From Rhodobacter sp. SY28-1 (lineage in GTDB: Bacteria > Pseudomonadota > Alphaproteobacteria > Rhodobacterales > Rhodobacteraceae): a DNA stretch of 64,000 bases. Made by a program: the position numbers and the translations under genes. The DNA lies in the NCBI RefSeq assembly GCF_005222785.1, contig NZ_STGH01000001.1, positions 186,001 through 250,000 on the forward strand, read 5' to 3'. Every line of letters begins with the position of its first letter. Position 1 is the first letter of the stretch. The notes beneath the pieces are model-generated. The model was not told the DNA's origin, ran no database searches, and was given only the letters and a program-made list of their open reading frames with translations. Of the stretch, positions 19,893 to 29,056 are shown piece by piece.

Positions 19893-21329
19893 CTACTCTG
19901 CCGCCACGGCCCCAGTCTGGCTCAGATACCCCAGGATCGCCTCCGCAGCCTCGCGCCCGTCGCGGATCGCCCAGACGACCAGGCTCGCCCCGCGCACGAT
20001 ATCCCCCGCCGCATAGACGCCCGGCAGGCTGGTCTCATGGGTGCGGAAGTCAGCCTTGATCGTGCCCCAGCGGGTGACCTTCAGCTCTGGCACCCCCCAG
20101 AGCGTCGGCAGCTCCTCCGGCTCGAAGCCCAGCGCCTGGATCACCAGATCGGCGGGTTCGACATAATCCGCACCTTCGATGATCTCGGGCGTCTGGCGGC
20201 CCGTGGCATCGGGTGCACCAAGGCGCATCTTCTGCACCATCACGCCGTCAACTTCCGTCCCGCCGGTGAACCCCTTCGGCGCGGAAAGCCACACGAATTC
20301 AACGCCTTCTTCTTCAGCGTTCTGCACCTCGCGCTGCGACCCCGGCATGTTCGCCCGGTCGCGGCGATAGAGGCACTTCACCGACAGCGCGCCCTGCCGG
20401 ATCGCCGTCCGCACGCAGTCCATCGCCGTGTCGCCGCCGCCGATCACCACCACCCGCTTGCCCGAGGCGTTCAGCTCTCCGCTCTCATACTCCGGAACGT
20501 CGTCGCCAAAGCCCTTGCGGTTCGACACTGTCAGATAGTCCAGCGCCTTCACGATCCCCTTCGCGCCCACACCCGGAGCCTCAATGTCCCGCGCCTTGTA
20601 GACGCCCGTCGCGATCAACACCGCATCGTGCTGGCCGCGGATCGCGTCAAAGGTGATGTCCTCGCCCACGTTGCAGTTCAGGACAAAGTTCACGCCCCCG
20701 TCCGCCAGCTGGGCGTTCCGACGCTCCACCACGTCCTTCTCCAGCTTGAATCCGGGAATGCCATAGGTCATTAGCCCGCCCGAGCGGTCATAGCGGTCAT
20801 AGACCGTGACCTGCACGCCCTGCCGCCGCAGCATGTCCGCCGCCGCCAGACCCCCTGGCCCCGCGCCGATGATGCCGACTGACTCCGACCGCTCGGCATG
20901 GGGGCGGATCGGTTTGACCCAGCCTTCCTCCCACGCCGTGTCGGTGATGTATTTCTCGACCGACCCGATGGTGACGGTCCCATGCCCCGACTGCTCAATC
21001 ACGCAGTTGCCTTCGCAGAGGCGGTCCTGCGGGCAGATGCGACCGCAGATCTCCGGGAAGGTGTTGGTGGCCTGGCTAATCTCGTAAGCCTCTTGCAGAC
21101 GGCCCTCGGCGGTCAGCTTCAGCCAGTCGGGGATGTTGTTGTGCAGGGGGCAATGCGACTGGCAGTAGGGCACGCCGCACTGGCTGCAGCGGCTGGCCTG
21201 CTCGGCGGCCTTGCGATCCGCGTACTCCCGGTAAATCTCGTGGAAATCCTGCGCGCGCGAGGATGCGTCACGCTTTTCCGGCATCTCCTTGCCGACCGTG
21301 ACGAACTTCAGCATCTTCTGCGTGGCCAT
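19893..21329 (-). CDS. gltD: Glutamate synthase small subunit GltD
   Basis: 478 residues. It transfers electrons from NADPH through FAD and two 4Fe-4S clusters to GltB. The cysteine groups are CSQCGVPYCQSHCPLHN and CGRICPQDRLCEGNC. The FAD fingerprint is VGIIGAGPGGLAAADML, and the NADPH fingerprint is VVIGGGDTAMDCVRT. The ATG at 21329 is preceded by AAAGG at good spacing, and the in-frame ATG five codons upstream is rejected. Its promoter must lie in the AT-rich 244 bp upstream (21330-21573). It is not adjacent to gltB. Confidence 0.96.
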   Translation of the reverse strand: MATQKMLKFVTVGKEMPEKRDASSRAQDFHEIYREYADRKAAEQASRCSQCGVPYCQSHCPLHNNIPDWLKLTAEGRLQEAYEISQATNTFPEICGRICPQDRLCEGNCVIEQSGHGTVTIGSVEKYITDTAWEEGWVKPIRPHAERSESVGIIGAGPGGLAAADMLRRQGVQVTVYDRYDRSGGLMTYGIPGFKLEKDVVERRNAQLADGGVNFVLNCNVGEDITFDAIRGQHDAVLIATGVYKARDIEAPGVGAKGIVKALDYLTVSNRKGFGDDVPEYESGELNASGKRVVVIGGGDTAMDCVRTAIRQGALSVKCLYRRDRANMPGSQREVQNAEEEGVEFVWLSAPKGFTGGTEVDGVMVQKMRLGAPDATGRQTPEIIEGADYVEPADLVIQALGFEPEELPTLWGVPELKVTRWGTIKADFRTHETSLPGVYAAGDIVRGASLVVWAIRDGREAAEAILGYLSQTGAVAAE

Positions 21330-21573
21330 GGCTGCGCCTTTCACCGGAATCTGTCGGGCCTGCTGGATACAGCGGATCGCACCAGAGTAAAAGTCAGTAT
21401 GATTGACCTATATATCGGTTTTAATCTGAAAACGGCAGAAATATTGCCCCATTTTTCGCAAAATAGGTCAGCATGGTTTCCGAAATGACCTGGCGAGAGG
21501 TCCTTCTGCACGGATTCACAGGGAGAATCCGGTTTCGGGGAATCTGTTGCGCCGGGCAGTTCGGCCCGTGGCC

Positions 21574-22656
21574 TCACAAATCCCGGGCGCTTTTCCGGCC
21601 TGCCTCGCTCAGGGTCAGGCCATGACCCGGGGCTTCGGGGATACCGACCACCCCGTCGCGGATGGAAAGCGTCTGGTCGACAAGGTGATCGAAGTTCTGG
21701 AACGAATACTCCAGCCAGCCAACCTCGGGCAGCGCAAGGGCGAGGTGAATCCCGACCTCAAGGAACGTATTGCCCAGGCTGATCGGTACGCCCCACTCTG
21801 CCGCAACCCAGGCGACCCGCATCACGTCGCTGATCTGGCCATGCACATTCAGGACATCGGTTGCACCGGCCTTCATCAGGGCCAACTTGCCCGAGGCATC
21901 CAGGTATTCACCCGAATTTATCATCGTGAACGGCAGGGTCTTTCGCAGCAGGCGCAGGCCTTCGAAGTCGTTCCGCAGAATAGGATCCTCGACCCAAGTC
22001 AGGTCGAAGCCCGCGTCACGGATCGCAGTTACCTTGACCGCCGCTTCCTTGGCCCCCCAGGCCTCGTTTGCGTCGACCATGATCCTTGCGCCCTTGCGCA
22101 CGGTCTTCTGCAACAGTGCAAGTCGGTGAAGGTCACGCTCGAAGACGGGATGACCAACCTTGATCTTGAAGGCCGAATAGCCTTGCGCATTTGCCTTGCC
22201 AAACAGGTCGCAGAAGTCGTCATCCGACAGATGGAAGTCCAAGCCGCTGGCGTAGGCGGGCACGGGTTTCGGAGCGATGCCCCCCAGAAGCTGCCACAGC
22301 GGCAGACCCAACTGCTTGCCCGCAAGATCCCACAGCGCGACCTGCACTGCCTCGTGTGCAGGCAGGGACAACGGCCGGATGTTTCCACCCCGCGGGCGGT
22401 TGATCCGGTGGACAAGCCCCGCCGGATGCTGCCCGTCCAGCCCGGGCCAGACGTCCTGCAGGAACAACCGCTCCATTTCGGCCTGGGCCGGCATCGGCGT
22501 GAACAGGGACTGCATGAAGCCAAGGCCCGACTGGCCGTTCTGGTCGATCAGTTCCAGCGCCGCGATGCTGACCAGGTCGGTCCGGACCTGGCTGTCCCCG
22601 ATCACCCGGTCGCGGGGAAACTGGATACGGGTGATGCGGAAATCGACGATGCGCAT
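21574..22656 (-). CDS. Enolase-superfamily enzyme (mandelate racemase / muconate lactonizing type)
   Basis: 360 residues. The barrel shows the KxK motif AFKIKVGHP (about residues 165), metal ligands in IMVDANEAW and WVEDPI, and INSGEY. The usual mandelate-racemase His/Asp dyad is not obvious: where strand seven normally gives His, the sequence reads PISLGNTFLEVG, and strand six reads VLNVHGQIS. By context it should dehydrate a sugar acid, perhaps L-fuconate, although known L-fuconate dehydratases are about 430-440 residues. It is the last gene of an ABC transporter operon; its ATG overlaps the permease stop (TGATG). An epimerase or racemase role is possible. Confidence 0.8.
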   Translation of the reverse strand: MRIVDFRITRIQFPRDRVIGDSQVRTDLVSIAALELIDQNGQSGLGFMQSLFTPMPAQAEMERLFLQDVWPGLDGQHPAGLVHRINRPRGGNIRPLSLPAHEAVQVALWDLAGKQLGLPLWQLLGGIAPKPVPAYASGLDFHLSDDDFCDLFGKANAQGYSAFKIKVGHPVFERDLHRLALLQKTVRKGARIMVDANEAWGAKEAAVKVTAIRDAGFDLTWVEDPILRNDFEGLRLLRKTLPFTMINSGEYLDASGKLALMKAGATDVLNVHGQISDVMRVAWVAAEWGVPISLGNTFLEVGIHLALALPEVGWLEYSFQNFDHLVDQTLSIRDGVVGIPEAPGHGLTLSEAGRKSARDL

Positions 22657-23714
22657 CAGCGATACCGGATCTGGTTCCAGCGGTGGCCCAGCAGGGACAG
22701 GATGATGATGAGGCCGTAGAAGAACTGGACGTAGAAGCCTGACAACCCGACGCCGACCACCCCGGTCTGGATGAAGGACACGGTGAAGGCCCCGATGGCG
22801 CTGCCGATGACCGTGCCGATCCCGCCCCAGGGTGCGGTGCCTCCGACGAAGACCGAGGCGAGACCGGGCAAGAGGTAGCTTTCACCCGAGGTGGGCCACC
22901 AGGTGTAGTTGATGAAGACCGCGAAAACCCCGGCCAGGCTTGCCCCGAAGCCGACAAAGGCGAAGGTCAGCAGGCGCACCCGGCGCACATTGATCCCCAT
23001 CTGCTGGGCCGCATCGGGGTTGTCACCCACGACATGGACCCGCAAACCAAAGCGGTGCCGGTTGTAGATCAGCGAGCAGACGGCAACGAAGATCACGATC
23101 CAGAACACGCTGACCGGAATGCCCAGGTACTGATCCGCGAAGATGCGGTAGGCGAGGCTGTCGGGTAGATTGGGCAGCGCGATGGACTTGCCCTCGGTCC
23201 GGATCTGGATCAGCCCGCGCAGCATGAAGTTCATCCCCAGCGTGGCGATCAGCGACGACAGGTTGGCATAGACCACCAGCCAGCCGACGCAGAACCCAAG
23301 CCCGACGCCCGTCACCATTGCCCCCAGAAGGCCAAGGAAGGGATCAAACCCCGCCTGCACGATCAGGGCAAAGACCCAGCCGGTCATCCCGATGGTGGCC
23401 GGGAAGGACAGGTCGATCTCTCCCACGGTCACGACAAAGACCAGGGGCACGACGACGAAGATCACCACCGGCAGGCCGATCAGCACGGCGCGGTAGACGT
23501 TCCAGCTGGTAAAGACCGTGGGGTCACCGATCAGGAAGATCAGCAGCATCAGCACCGCGACCGCCAGCGCGCCCAAGGCGGGACGGTTGGCGCGCAAGAA
23601 CCGGCGCAGGGGGCTTTGATCGGCATGGCGCCCTTCGGCCACGCGCCGGACAGCATTTGCGTCCAGTTTTTGCGGAGCTTGCGAGACCGGATCATCGGTG
23701 GGGTTCAAGCTCAT
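22656..23714 (-). CDS. Sugar ABC transporter permease (RbsC family)
   Basis: 352 residues with a 45-residue polar N-terminus, then about nine to ten membrane helices. The RbsC-family landmarks are present: TVGEIDLSFPATIG in place of the usual GGIDLSVG, GDNPDAAQQMGINVRRVRLL as the cytoplasmic coupling loop, and VFVGGTAPWGGIGTVIGSAIGAF. A single permease gene implies a homodimer. It overlaps the ATPase gene by 4 bp upstream and the enolase-superfamily gene by 1 bp downstream. Confidence 0.9.
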   Translation of the reverse strand: MSLNPTDDPVSQAPQKLDANAVRRVAEGRHADQSPLRRFLRANRPALGALAVAVLMLLIFLIGDPTVFTSWNVYRAVLIGLPVVIFVVVPLVFVVTVGEIDLSFPATIGMTGWVFALIVQAGFDPFLGLLGAMVTGVGLGFCVGWLVVYANLSSLIATLGMNFMLRGLIQIRTEGKSIALPNLPDSLAYRIFADQYLGIPVSVFWIVIFVAVCSLIYNRHRFGLRVHVVGDNPDAAQQMGINVRRVRLLTFAFVGFGASLAGVFAVFINYTWWPTSGESYLLPGLASVFVGGTAPWGGIGTVIGSAIGAFTVSFIQTGVVGVGLSGFYVQFFYGLIIILSLLGHRWNQIRYR

Positions 23715-24487
23715 GCTTTTCCGGCCTTTTCTGTCTTCGGCGACGGGTGCGCCAGTTCTTCCATGAACCGGACCAGCGCATCCGCACTGCCAAGTTCGGC
23801 CTTGGTGATCTGGCTGGCGACCCTTCCCCGATCCAGTACGACGAACCGGTCAGAGATGTCGTAGACGTGGTGGATGTTGTGGCCGATGAACAGGATCGAC
23901 CGGCCCGCCGCCCGCGCCTGTTCGACGAAGTGGAAGACCTTTGCCGTCTCGGTCAGGGACAAGGCGGTGGTGGGCTCATCAAGAATGATCAGGTCGCTTC
24001 GGTTGTAGATTGCCCGGGCGATGGCCACGCCCTGACGTTCGCCACCGGATAACTGCCCGACGATGGAATCCGGCCCGAAGACCTTGGAGGTGAACCCGAT
24101 CTCTCGCATCAGCCGTGATGCTTCCTCGCGCTGCTTTCCCGCCCGTAGAAAACCAAAGGGCCCGGTGATTTCCCGGCCCATGAAGATGTTCCAGGTGATC
24201 GACTGTTGGACGGCCAAGGCGCGATCCTGGAAGACCGTCTCGATCCCGGCGGCGCGGGACTGGGCGGCGTCCCAGCCGTGTACCGGCCTGCCGCGCACCA
24301 GGATCTCGCCGCTGGTCGGTCGGACGGCGCCAGCGAGAATCTTGATCAGCGTGGACTTGCCCGCGCCGTTGTCCCCGACCAGACCCACGACCTCGCCCTG
24401 GTCCACATGCAGGTCGACCCCGCCCAGGGCATAGACCTGACCATAGGATTTGCGGATGTCGCGAAGTTCGATGATGCGATCTGTCAT
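23711..24487 (-). CDS. Sugar ABC transporter ATP-binding protein, single NBD
   Basis: 258 residues. Only one nucleotide-binding domain is present, as in FrcA, unlike the double RbsA/XylG type. Walker A is GDNGAGKSTLIKILAG, the signature is LSGGERQGVAIARA and Walker B is IILDEPTTALSL with the His switch in FIGHNIHHV. I prefer the ATG at 24487 over one four codons upstream. The C-terminus has a short charged tail. It lies between the binding-protein and permease genes of the same operon. Confidence 0.92.
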   Translation of the reverse strand: MTDRIIELRDIRKSYGQVYALGGVDLHVDQGEVVGLVGDNGAGKSTLIKILAGAVRPTSGEILVRGRPVHGWDAAQSRAAGIETVFQDRALAVQQSITWNIFMGREITGPFGFLRAGKQREEASRLMREIGFTSKVFGPDSIVGQLSGGERQGVAIARAIYNRSDLIILDEPTTALSLTETAKVFHFVEQARAAGRSILFIGHNIHHVYDISDRFVVLDRGRVASQITKAELGSADALVRFMEELAHPSPKTEKAGKA

Positions 24488-24509
24488 TCTTGCCTGCACA
24501 GCCAGAGGT

Positions 24510-24532
24510 GGGCCGAGCGCAACGCCCGGCCC
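24510..24532 (-). other. Hairpin between sugar-binding-protein and ATPase genes
   Basis: A 10-bp stem with one G-U pair (arms 24510-24519 and 24523-24532) and a 3-nt loop, 12 nt after the binding-protein stop in the leftward transcript. No U-tract follows. The placement is the same as the urtA-urtB hairpin. Confidence 0.65.
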
Positions 24533-24544
24533 GATCTTAACGCA

Positions 24545-25525
24545 TCAACGAAGGCCTTCCGCAGCCAACCCGGCAACGGCATCGACGTTGTCCGCCGTCA
24601 CGAAGCCCGCGCCGGTATCGACGTTGATCGCACCCAGACCATAGACCACCTGCTGGCACAGGCTCAGGACCGGCATGTAGCCTTGCAGGAACGGTTGCTG
24701 GTCCGAGGTCAGATGCACCCAGCCGCCCTTGAACGCCTCGACGATCTGCGGGCTGGTGTCGAAGCCGATGTTGATGATGTCGCCAGGCCCCTTGCCGGCG
24801 GCCTCCATGTAGACCTTGGCATTCCCCAGGGGCTGGCCGCCGGGATAGGCGATCAGCTTGACGTCGGGATTGGCGGTGATCGCTGCGGTGATGACCGGGA
24901 TGCCGGTGTTCGGGTCGGTGCCAAGCTCCTGCGGCGATTGCAGCTTGACCACCTTCATGCCGATGGCCTCAAACGCCTGGATCGTGCCCAGTTCGCGCTC
25001 GGACCGTTCTTCCTGCGACCAGTCGCTAAGGACGATGGCCACGTCGCCTTCCTTCAGGCCAAAGCGGCGGATGGCCTCTTCCCCCAGTGCGCGACCCTGC
25101 GGGTTCTGCTGCGCGCCGACATATCCACCCCCGAAGGCAGCCGTCACCTCATCGACCGGGACGTTCTGGTACATCATCTTGATCCCGGCCTCTGCGGCGT
25201 CCTTGGCCAGCGGCATGATCGCCGCGTTGCCCGGATGCCCCATCATCGCGATACCAGCCGGTCCGGCCGCCAGGGCCTCACGCAGTTGCTGCACCATCTT
25301 TTCGGAACTCCAGCCCGAGAAGACATACTCAACGTCAGCCCCGGTGTCGGCCGCCGCCTGAACCGCTCCATTGTAGACGATCGAGGCGAAGGCATCGCCT
25401 TCCGCGCCACCAGCAAAGAACCGCAGTTTCACGCCGCTGCACCAGTCGTCGCGCAGCGTGTCGGCACCGGACTGGCCGACGAGGGCAAGAACGGCACAAG
25501 CCGCAAGCATGGATTTCTTCAGCAT
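24545..25525 (-). CDS. Sugar ABC transporter substrate-binding protein
   Basis: 326 residues of the type-1 periplasmic binding fold (Peripla_BP_4). The signal peptide is LKKSMLAACAVLALVGQSGA. The mature N-terminus has a DDWCSGVKLRFFAGG strand. Two ATGs abut; the second (25525) is favoured because the GGGAGG site then lies at about 7 nt. The in-frame extension to 25681 covers the promoter region and is rejected. It is first gene of the operon SBP-ATPase-permease-enolase. A perfect operator-like palindrome and a divergent GntR gene lie upstream, so repression by that regulator is expected. The sugar is not evident from sequence; L-fucose or a related sugar is inferred from neighbours. Confidence 0.9.
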   Translation of the reverse strand: MLKKSMLAACAVLALVGQSGADTLRDDWCSGVKLRFFAGGAEGDAFASIVYNGAVQAAADTGADVEYVFSGWSSEKMVQQLREALAAGPAGIAMMGHPGNAAIMPLAKDAAEAGIKMMYQNVPVDEVTAAFGGGYVGAQQNPQGRALGEEAIRRFGLKEGDVAIVLSDWSQEERSERELGTIQAFEAIGMKVVKLQSPQELGTDPNTGIPVITAAITANPDVKLIAYPGGQPLGNAKVYMEAAGKGPGDIINIGFDTSPQIVEAFKGGWVHLTSDQQPFLQGYMPVLSLCQQVVYGLGAINVDTGAGFVTADNVDAVAGLAAEGLR

Positions 25526-25687
25526 CATTTCCTCCCGTGCTCTGTGCAGAGCGTCCGCTGTGACACGACCGGTTGGCTCCGGCGCCTGCTGTTGCCGACA
25601 GTGCTCCATCGCTTGCCGCGCACCCTCTGATCTGCCAGAACTTCGCAAATGTAGCAGAACGAGTACAGGTAGATGGATCACGATCCG

Positions 25688-25705
25688 AATCTGATATATC
25701 AGATT
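25688..25705. promoter_or_regulatory. Perfect 18-bp palindrome, candidate GntR operator
   Basis: AATCTGATATATCAGATT is a perfect palindrome between divergent genes for the binding protein and a GntR regulator. The half-site TATCAGAT recurs at 25718-25725, 21 bp from its first copy, or two helical turns. The site is close to the regulator's start (25738), so autoregulation and control of the transporter are likely. Confidence 0.75.
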
Positions 25706-25737
25706 GGCTGTCAGACCTATCAGATGGGGGCGGCAGG

Positions 25738-26427
25738 ATGCAAGTGGTAAAGACGGCCGCAGGGCGGACAGGTCCGTCTGCCAATCGCACGCTCAGCGAT
25801 CTGGCGTACGAACGCATCCTTGAGGCCTTGTATGCGCGGCGGGTTCCTGCGGGCGCCTTCCTGTCGCAGGCCGATCTGGTGGCCCTGCTCGACGTTCCGG
25901 TCGCGCCGATTCGTGATGCCCTGCGGGTCCTGGAAGCCGAGGGTGTGGTGACCATTCACCCCCGGTCCGGGATCGAATTCGTCAAGCCGGGCCTGGAGCT
26001 GACCCGCTCCACCTATCAGTTCCGTACCATCATCGAACGGGCGGCCGTGCGCATCTTTGCCGAGACGGCACAGGCGAGGGTGTTCGAGGAGCTTGCGTCC
26101 GAACACGAGGCCTTGTGTCGGCAGATCGAGGCCAAGGGGCTAGACCAGGACACGCTGGCCGAACTGGAGCGGCTTGAGGTGTCGTTGCACGGGTCGATTG
26201 TCGACATTCTGGACAACCCGCTGATCGAATCCAGCTACCGGCGGATTCACAACTACCTGCGGCTGGTGCGGCTGGACCGCAAGCTGACGCCGCCGATTGC
26301 GCTCAAGTCGTTGCGCGAGCATCTGGCGATCATTGCCGCCTGTACCGCCCGCGACGGGGACGCAGCGGACGCGGCGGTGCAGGCGCATTTCGCTGCCGCG
26401 TTCCAGAGGCACATCGGTCTGTTCTAG
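25738..26427 (+). CDS. GntR-family transcriptional regulator (FCD type)
   Basis: 229 residues. The N-terminal winged helix reads SDLAYERILEALYARRVPAG with recognition helix DVPVAPIRDALRVLEAEGV. A C-terminal FCD all-helical ligand domain follows, with metal/ligand histidines in LEVSLHGSIVDI, LREHLAII and VQAHFAAAF. I use the ATG at 25738, preceded by a purine-rich site. The open frame extends upstream to 25573 through the operator and is not believed there. It is divergent from the transporter operon and convergent with the FAH gene. It probably represses the transporter/enolase operon and responds to a sugar-acid intermediate. Confidence 0.9.
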   Translation: MQVVKTAAGRTGPSANRTLSDLAYERILEALYARRVPAGAFLSQADLVALLDVPVAPIRDALRVLEAEGVVTIHPRSGIEFVKPGLELTRSTYQFRTIIERAAVRIFAETAQARVFEELASEHEALCRQIEAKGLDQDTLAELERLEVSLHGSIVDILDNPLIESSYRRIHNYLRLVRLDRKLTPPIALKSLREHLAIIAACTARDGDAADAAVQAHFAAAFQRHIGLF

Positions 26428-26443
26428 GCGCCCCGACGAGTGG

Positions 26444-27289
26444 TCAGCTGTCCGCGATCACGTCCTGCCGCTGCTGGCCAAGACCGGCGATTCCCAGCTC
26501 CACAACATCCCCGGCTTTCAAATAGCGCGGCGGTTTCTGCCCAAGTCCCACGCCGGGCGGCGTGCCAGTCGAGATCACGTCGCCGGGATGCAGCGTCATG
26601 AACTGCGACAGATAGCTGACCAGATGCGCCACGCCGTAGACCATGGTCCGGGTCGAGCCGTTCTGCATCTTCTCGCCGTTTACCGTCAGCCACATGTCCA
26701 GCGCCTGAGGGTTCGCAACCTCGTCCCGCGTCACCAGCCAGGGGCCGATCTGACCGAAGTTGTCGCAGCTTTTGCCCTTGGTCCATTGACCCGCACGCTC
26801 GGCCTGGAAAGCGCGTTCGCTGACGTCGTTGGCAACCGCGAAACCCGCGACATGCGCCATCGCATCCGCTTCGCTGACGTACTTCGCTCTGGTCCCGATG
26901 ATGACCGCAAGCTCGACTTCCCAGTCGGTCTTCTGCGACCCGCGCGGAATGATGATCGGATCGTTGGGTCCGCAGATGGCGCTGGTGGCCTTCATGAAGA
27001 TCACCGGCTCGGGTGGCACCGCCATGCCGCTTTCCGCCGCGTGATCAGCGTAGTTGAGGCCGATGCAAATGAACTTGCCCGTGCCCGCGACACAGGGACC
27101 AAGCCGCGTGCTGGCATCCACCACGGGAAGCGCTCCGGCATCGACACCGCGCAGCATCGCAAGTCCGGGATCCGACAGAACGCCGCCGCCGATGTCGGGC
27201 ACAAGGCCGGTTAGATCGCGGATCGTGCCGTCAGTATGCAGCAGTCCGGGCTTTTCGGACCCTGCGGTCCCGTGACGCAAAAGCTTCAT
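26444..27289 (-). CDS. FAH-family hydrolase, probable 2,4-diketo-3-deoxy-L-fuconate hydrolase
   Basis: 281 residues of the fumarylacetoacetate hydrolase family. Metal-binding landmarks are KFICIGLNYADHAAE, then the acidic ligands in TDWEVELAVIIG and FAVANDVSERAFQ, with KSCDNFGQIGPW and STGTPPGVG. This FAH subgroup cleaves 2,4-diketo-3-deoxy sugar acids into pyruvate and a hydroxy acid (L-lactate from L-fucose) in non-phosphorylative pathways. The close coupling to two SDR genes of that pathway supports the call; ureidoglycolate lyase-like naming is the alternative. It starts 10 bp after the upstream SDR stop, with a GAGGA site inside that junction. Confidence 0.85.
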   Translation of the reverse strand: MKLLRHGTAGSEKPGLLHTDGTIRDLTGLVPDIGGGVLSDPGLAMLRGVDAGALPVVDASTRLGPCVAGTGKFICIGLNYADHAAESGMAVPPEPVIFMKATSAICGPNDPIIIPRGSQKTDWEVELAVIIGTRAKYVSEADAMAHVAGFAVANDVSERAFQAERAGQWTKGKSCDNFGQIGPWLVTRDEVANPQALDMWLTVNGEKMQNGSTRTMVYGVAHLVSYLSQFMTLHPGDVISTGTPPGVGLGQKPPRYLKAGDVVELGIAGLGQQRQDVIADS

Positions 27290-27298
27290 GTCATATCC

Positions 27299-28039
27299 TC
27301 AGATGTTGGCCCAGCCGCCGTCGATCACATGTGCGACGCCAGTGGTATACGAGGCTTCGTCGGACGCAAGGTAGACGACAAGCGCCGCGATCTCTTCCGC
27401 CCGCGCCATGCGGCCGATGGGCTGTCGCGCAGCGAAGGCGGCTCTCGCCGCGTCATAGTCTCCCATCGCACGCAGACGATCATCCAGCGACGGGCTTTCC
27501 ACCGTCCCCGGGCAGATGGCATTGCAGCGGATACCCTTGCCGACAAAGTCGGCGGCGATGGATTTGGTCAGGCCAATCACCCCGGCCTTGGTCGCACCGT
27601 AGACAAAGCGGTTGGGCGCCGCGATCACCGAGGACGCGACCGAGGCCATGTTGATGATGGACCCGCCCCCCTGCGCCAGCATCCCGGGCAGGAAGGCCCG
27701 GCACATCCGGTACATGGCCGTCATGTTCAGATCGACGCTGAAGGCCCATTGGTCGTCGTCACAGTCCAGGATGGTGCCGTTTGCGACAAATCCCGCGCAA
27801 TTGAACAGGACATCCACCCGTCCGGCGGCCTCGACCGTCCTGGCGATCTCGGCCGGGTCGCGCACATTCAGCAGACGGGTTTCGATGCCATGGTCCTTCA
27901 GGCTGTCCAGCGTGGCCGCATTGATGTCCGTGGCTAGGACATGTGCACCTTCGCGTGCCATCGCCAATGCGCTGGCACGCCCGATCCCCTGACCGGCCGC
28001 CGTGACCAGCACGCGTTTTCCCTTCAACCGTTCAGACAA
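27299..28039 (-). CDS. SDR dehydrogenase, probable 2-keto-3-deoxy-L-fuconate dehydrogenase (TTG start)
   Basis: 246 residues. The NAD fingerprint is VLVTAAGQGIGRASAL, NAG is replaced by FNCAGFV, and the catalytic group is Ser in MASVASS with YGATK. The stretch NAICPGTVESPSLDDRL is characteristic of the group that contains 2-keto-3-deoxy-L-fuconate 4-dehydrogenase and its animal relative DHRS6/BDH2. I favour a TTG start at 28039, because AAGGAGGG lies exactly 7 nt upstream. The in-frame ATG at 28078 would add 13 charged residues and put this site inside the gene. It is followed closely by the FAH hydrolase gene, which would use its product. Confidence 0.88.
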   Translation of the reverse strand: MSERLKGKRVLVTAAGQGIGRASALAMAREGAHVLATDINAATLDSLKDHGIETRLLNVRDPAEIARTVEAAGRVDVLFNCAGFVANGTILDCDDDQWAFSVDLNMTAMYRMCRAFLPGMLAQGGGSIINMASVASSVIAAPNRFVYGATKAGVIGLTKSIAADFVGKGIRCNAICPGTVESPSLDDRLRAMGDYDAARAAFAARQPIGRMARAEEIAALVVYLASDEASYTTGVAHVIDGGWANI

Positions 28040-28102
28040 GATGAAGCCCTCCTTCGGTTTGGCCCGCCCTTCGCACAATCTTGGGCAAGATGCGCTTGCA
28101 CG

Positions 28103-28915
<813 letters not shown>

Positions 28916-29023
28916 CTATCCTTGAGGAGCCGGAAACCATCATTGCGGTCACTCTGGCCATCCCCCAGGAAACGGGCGTCAATCCTGATGAGGACTAGAC
29001 GGGGGGCAGCAGCGATGTAAATT

Positions 29024-29033
29024 GTTTTTAATC
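29024..29033. promoter_or_regulatory. Promoter-region motif GTTTTTAATC (copy 1)
   Basis: This AT-rich 10-mer lies between the divergent L-fucose dehydrogenase-like and tandem-winged-helix GntR genes, 24 bp before the regulator's GTG. The same 10-mer occurs at 43626-43635 upstream of the reductase/kinase pair. It sits inside a larger TTGT...ACAA arrangement. Regulator-site status is inference. Confidence 0.35.
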
Positions 29034-29056
29034 GAAATCGTACAAAAGACCAGCGC

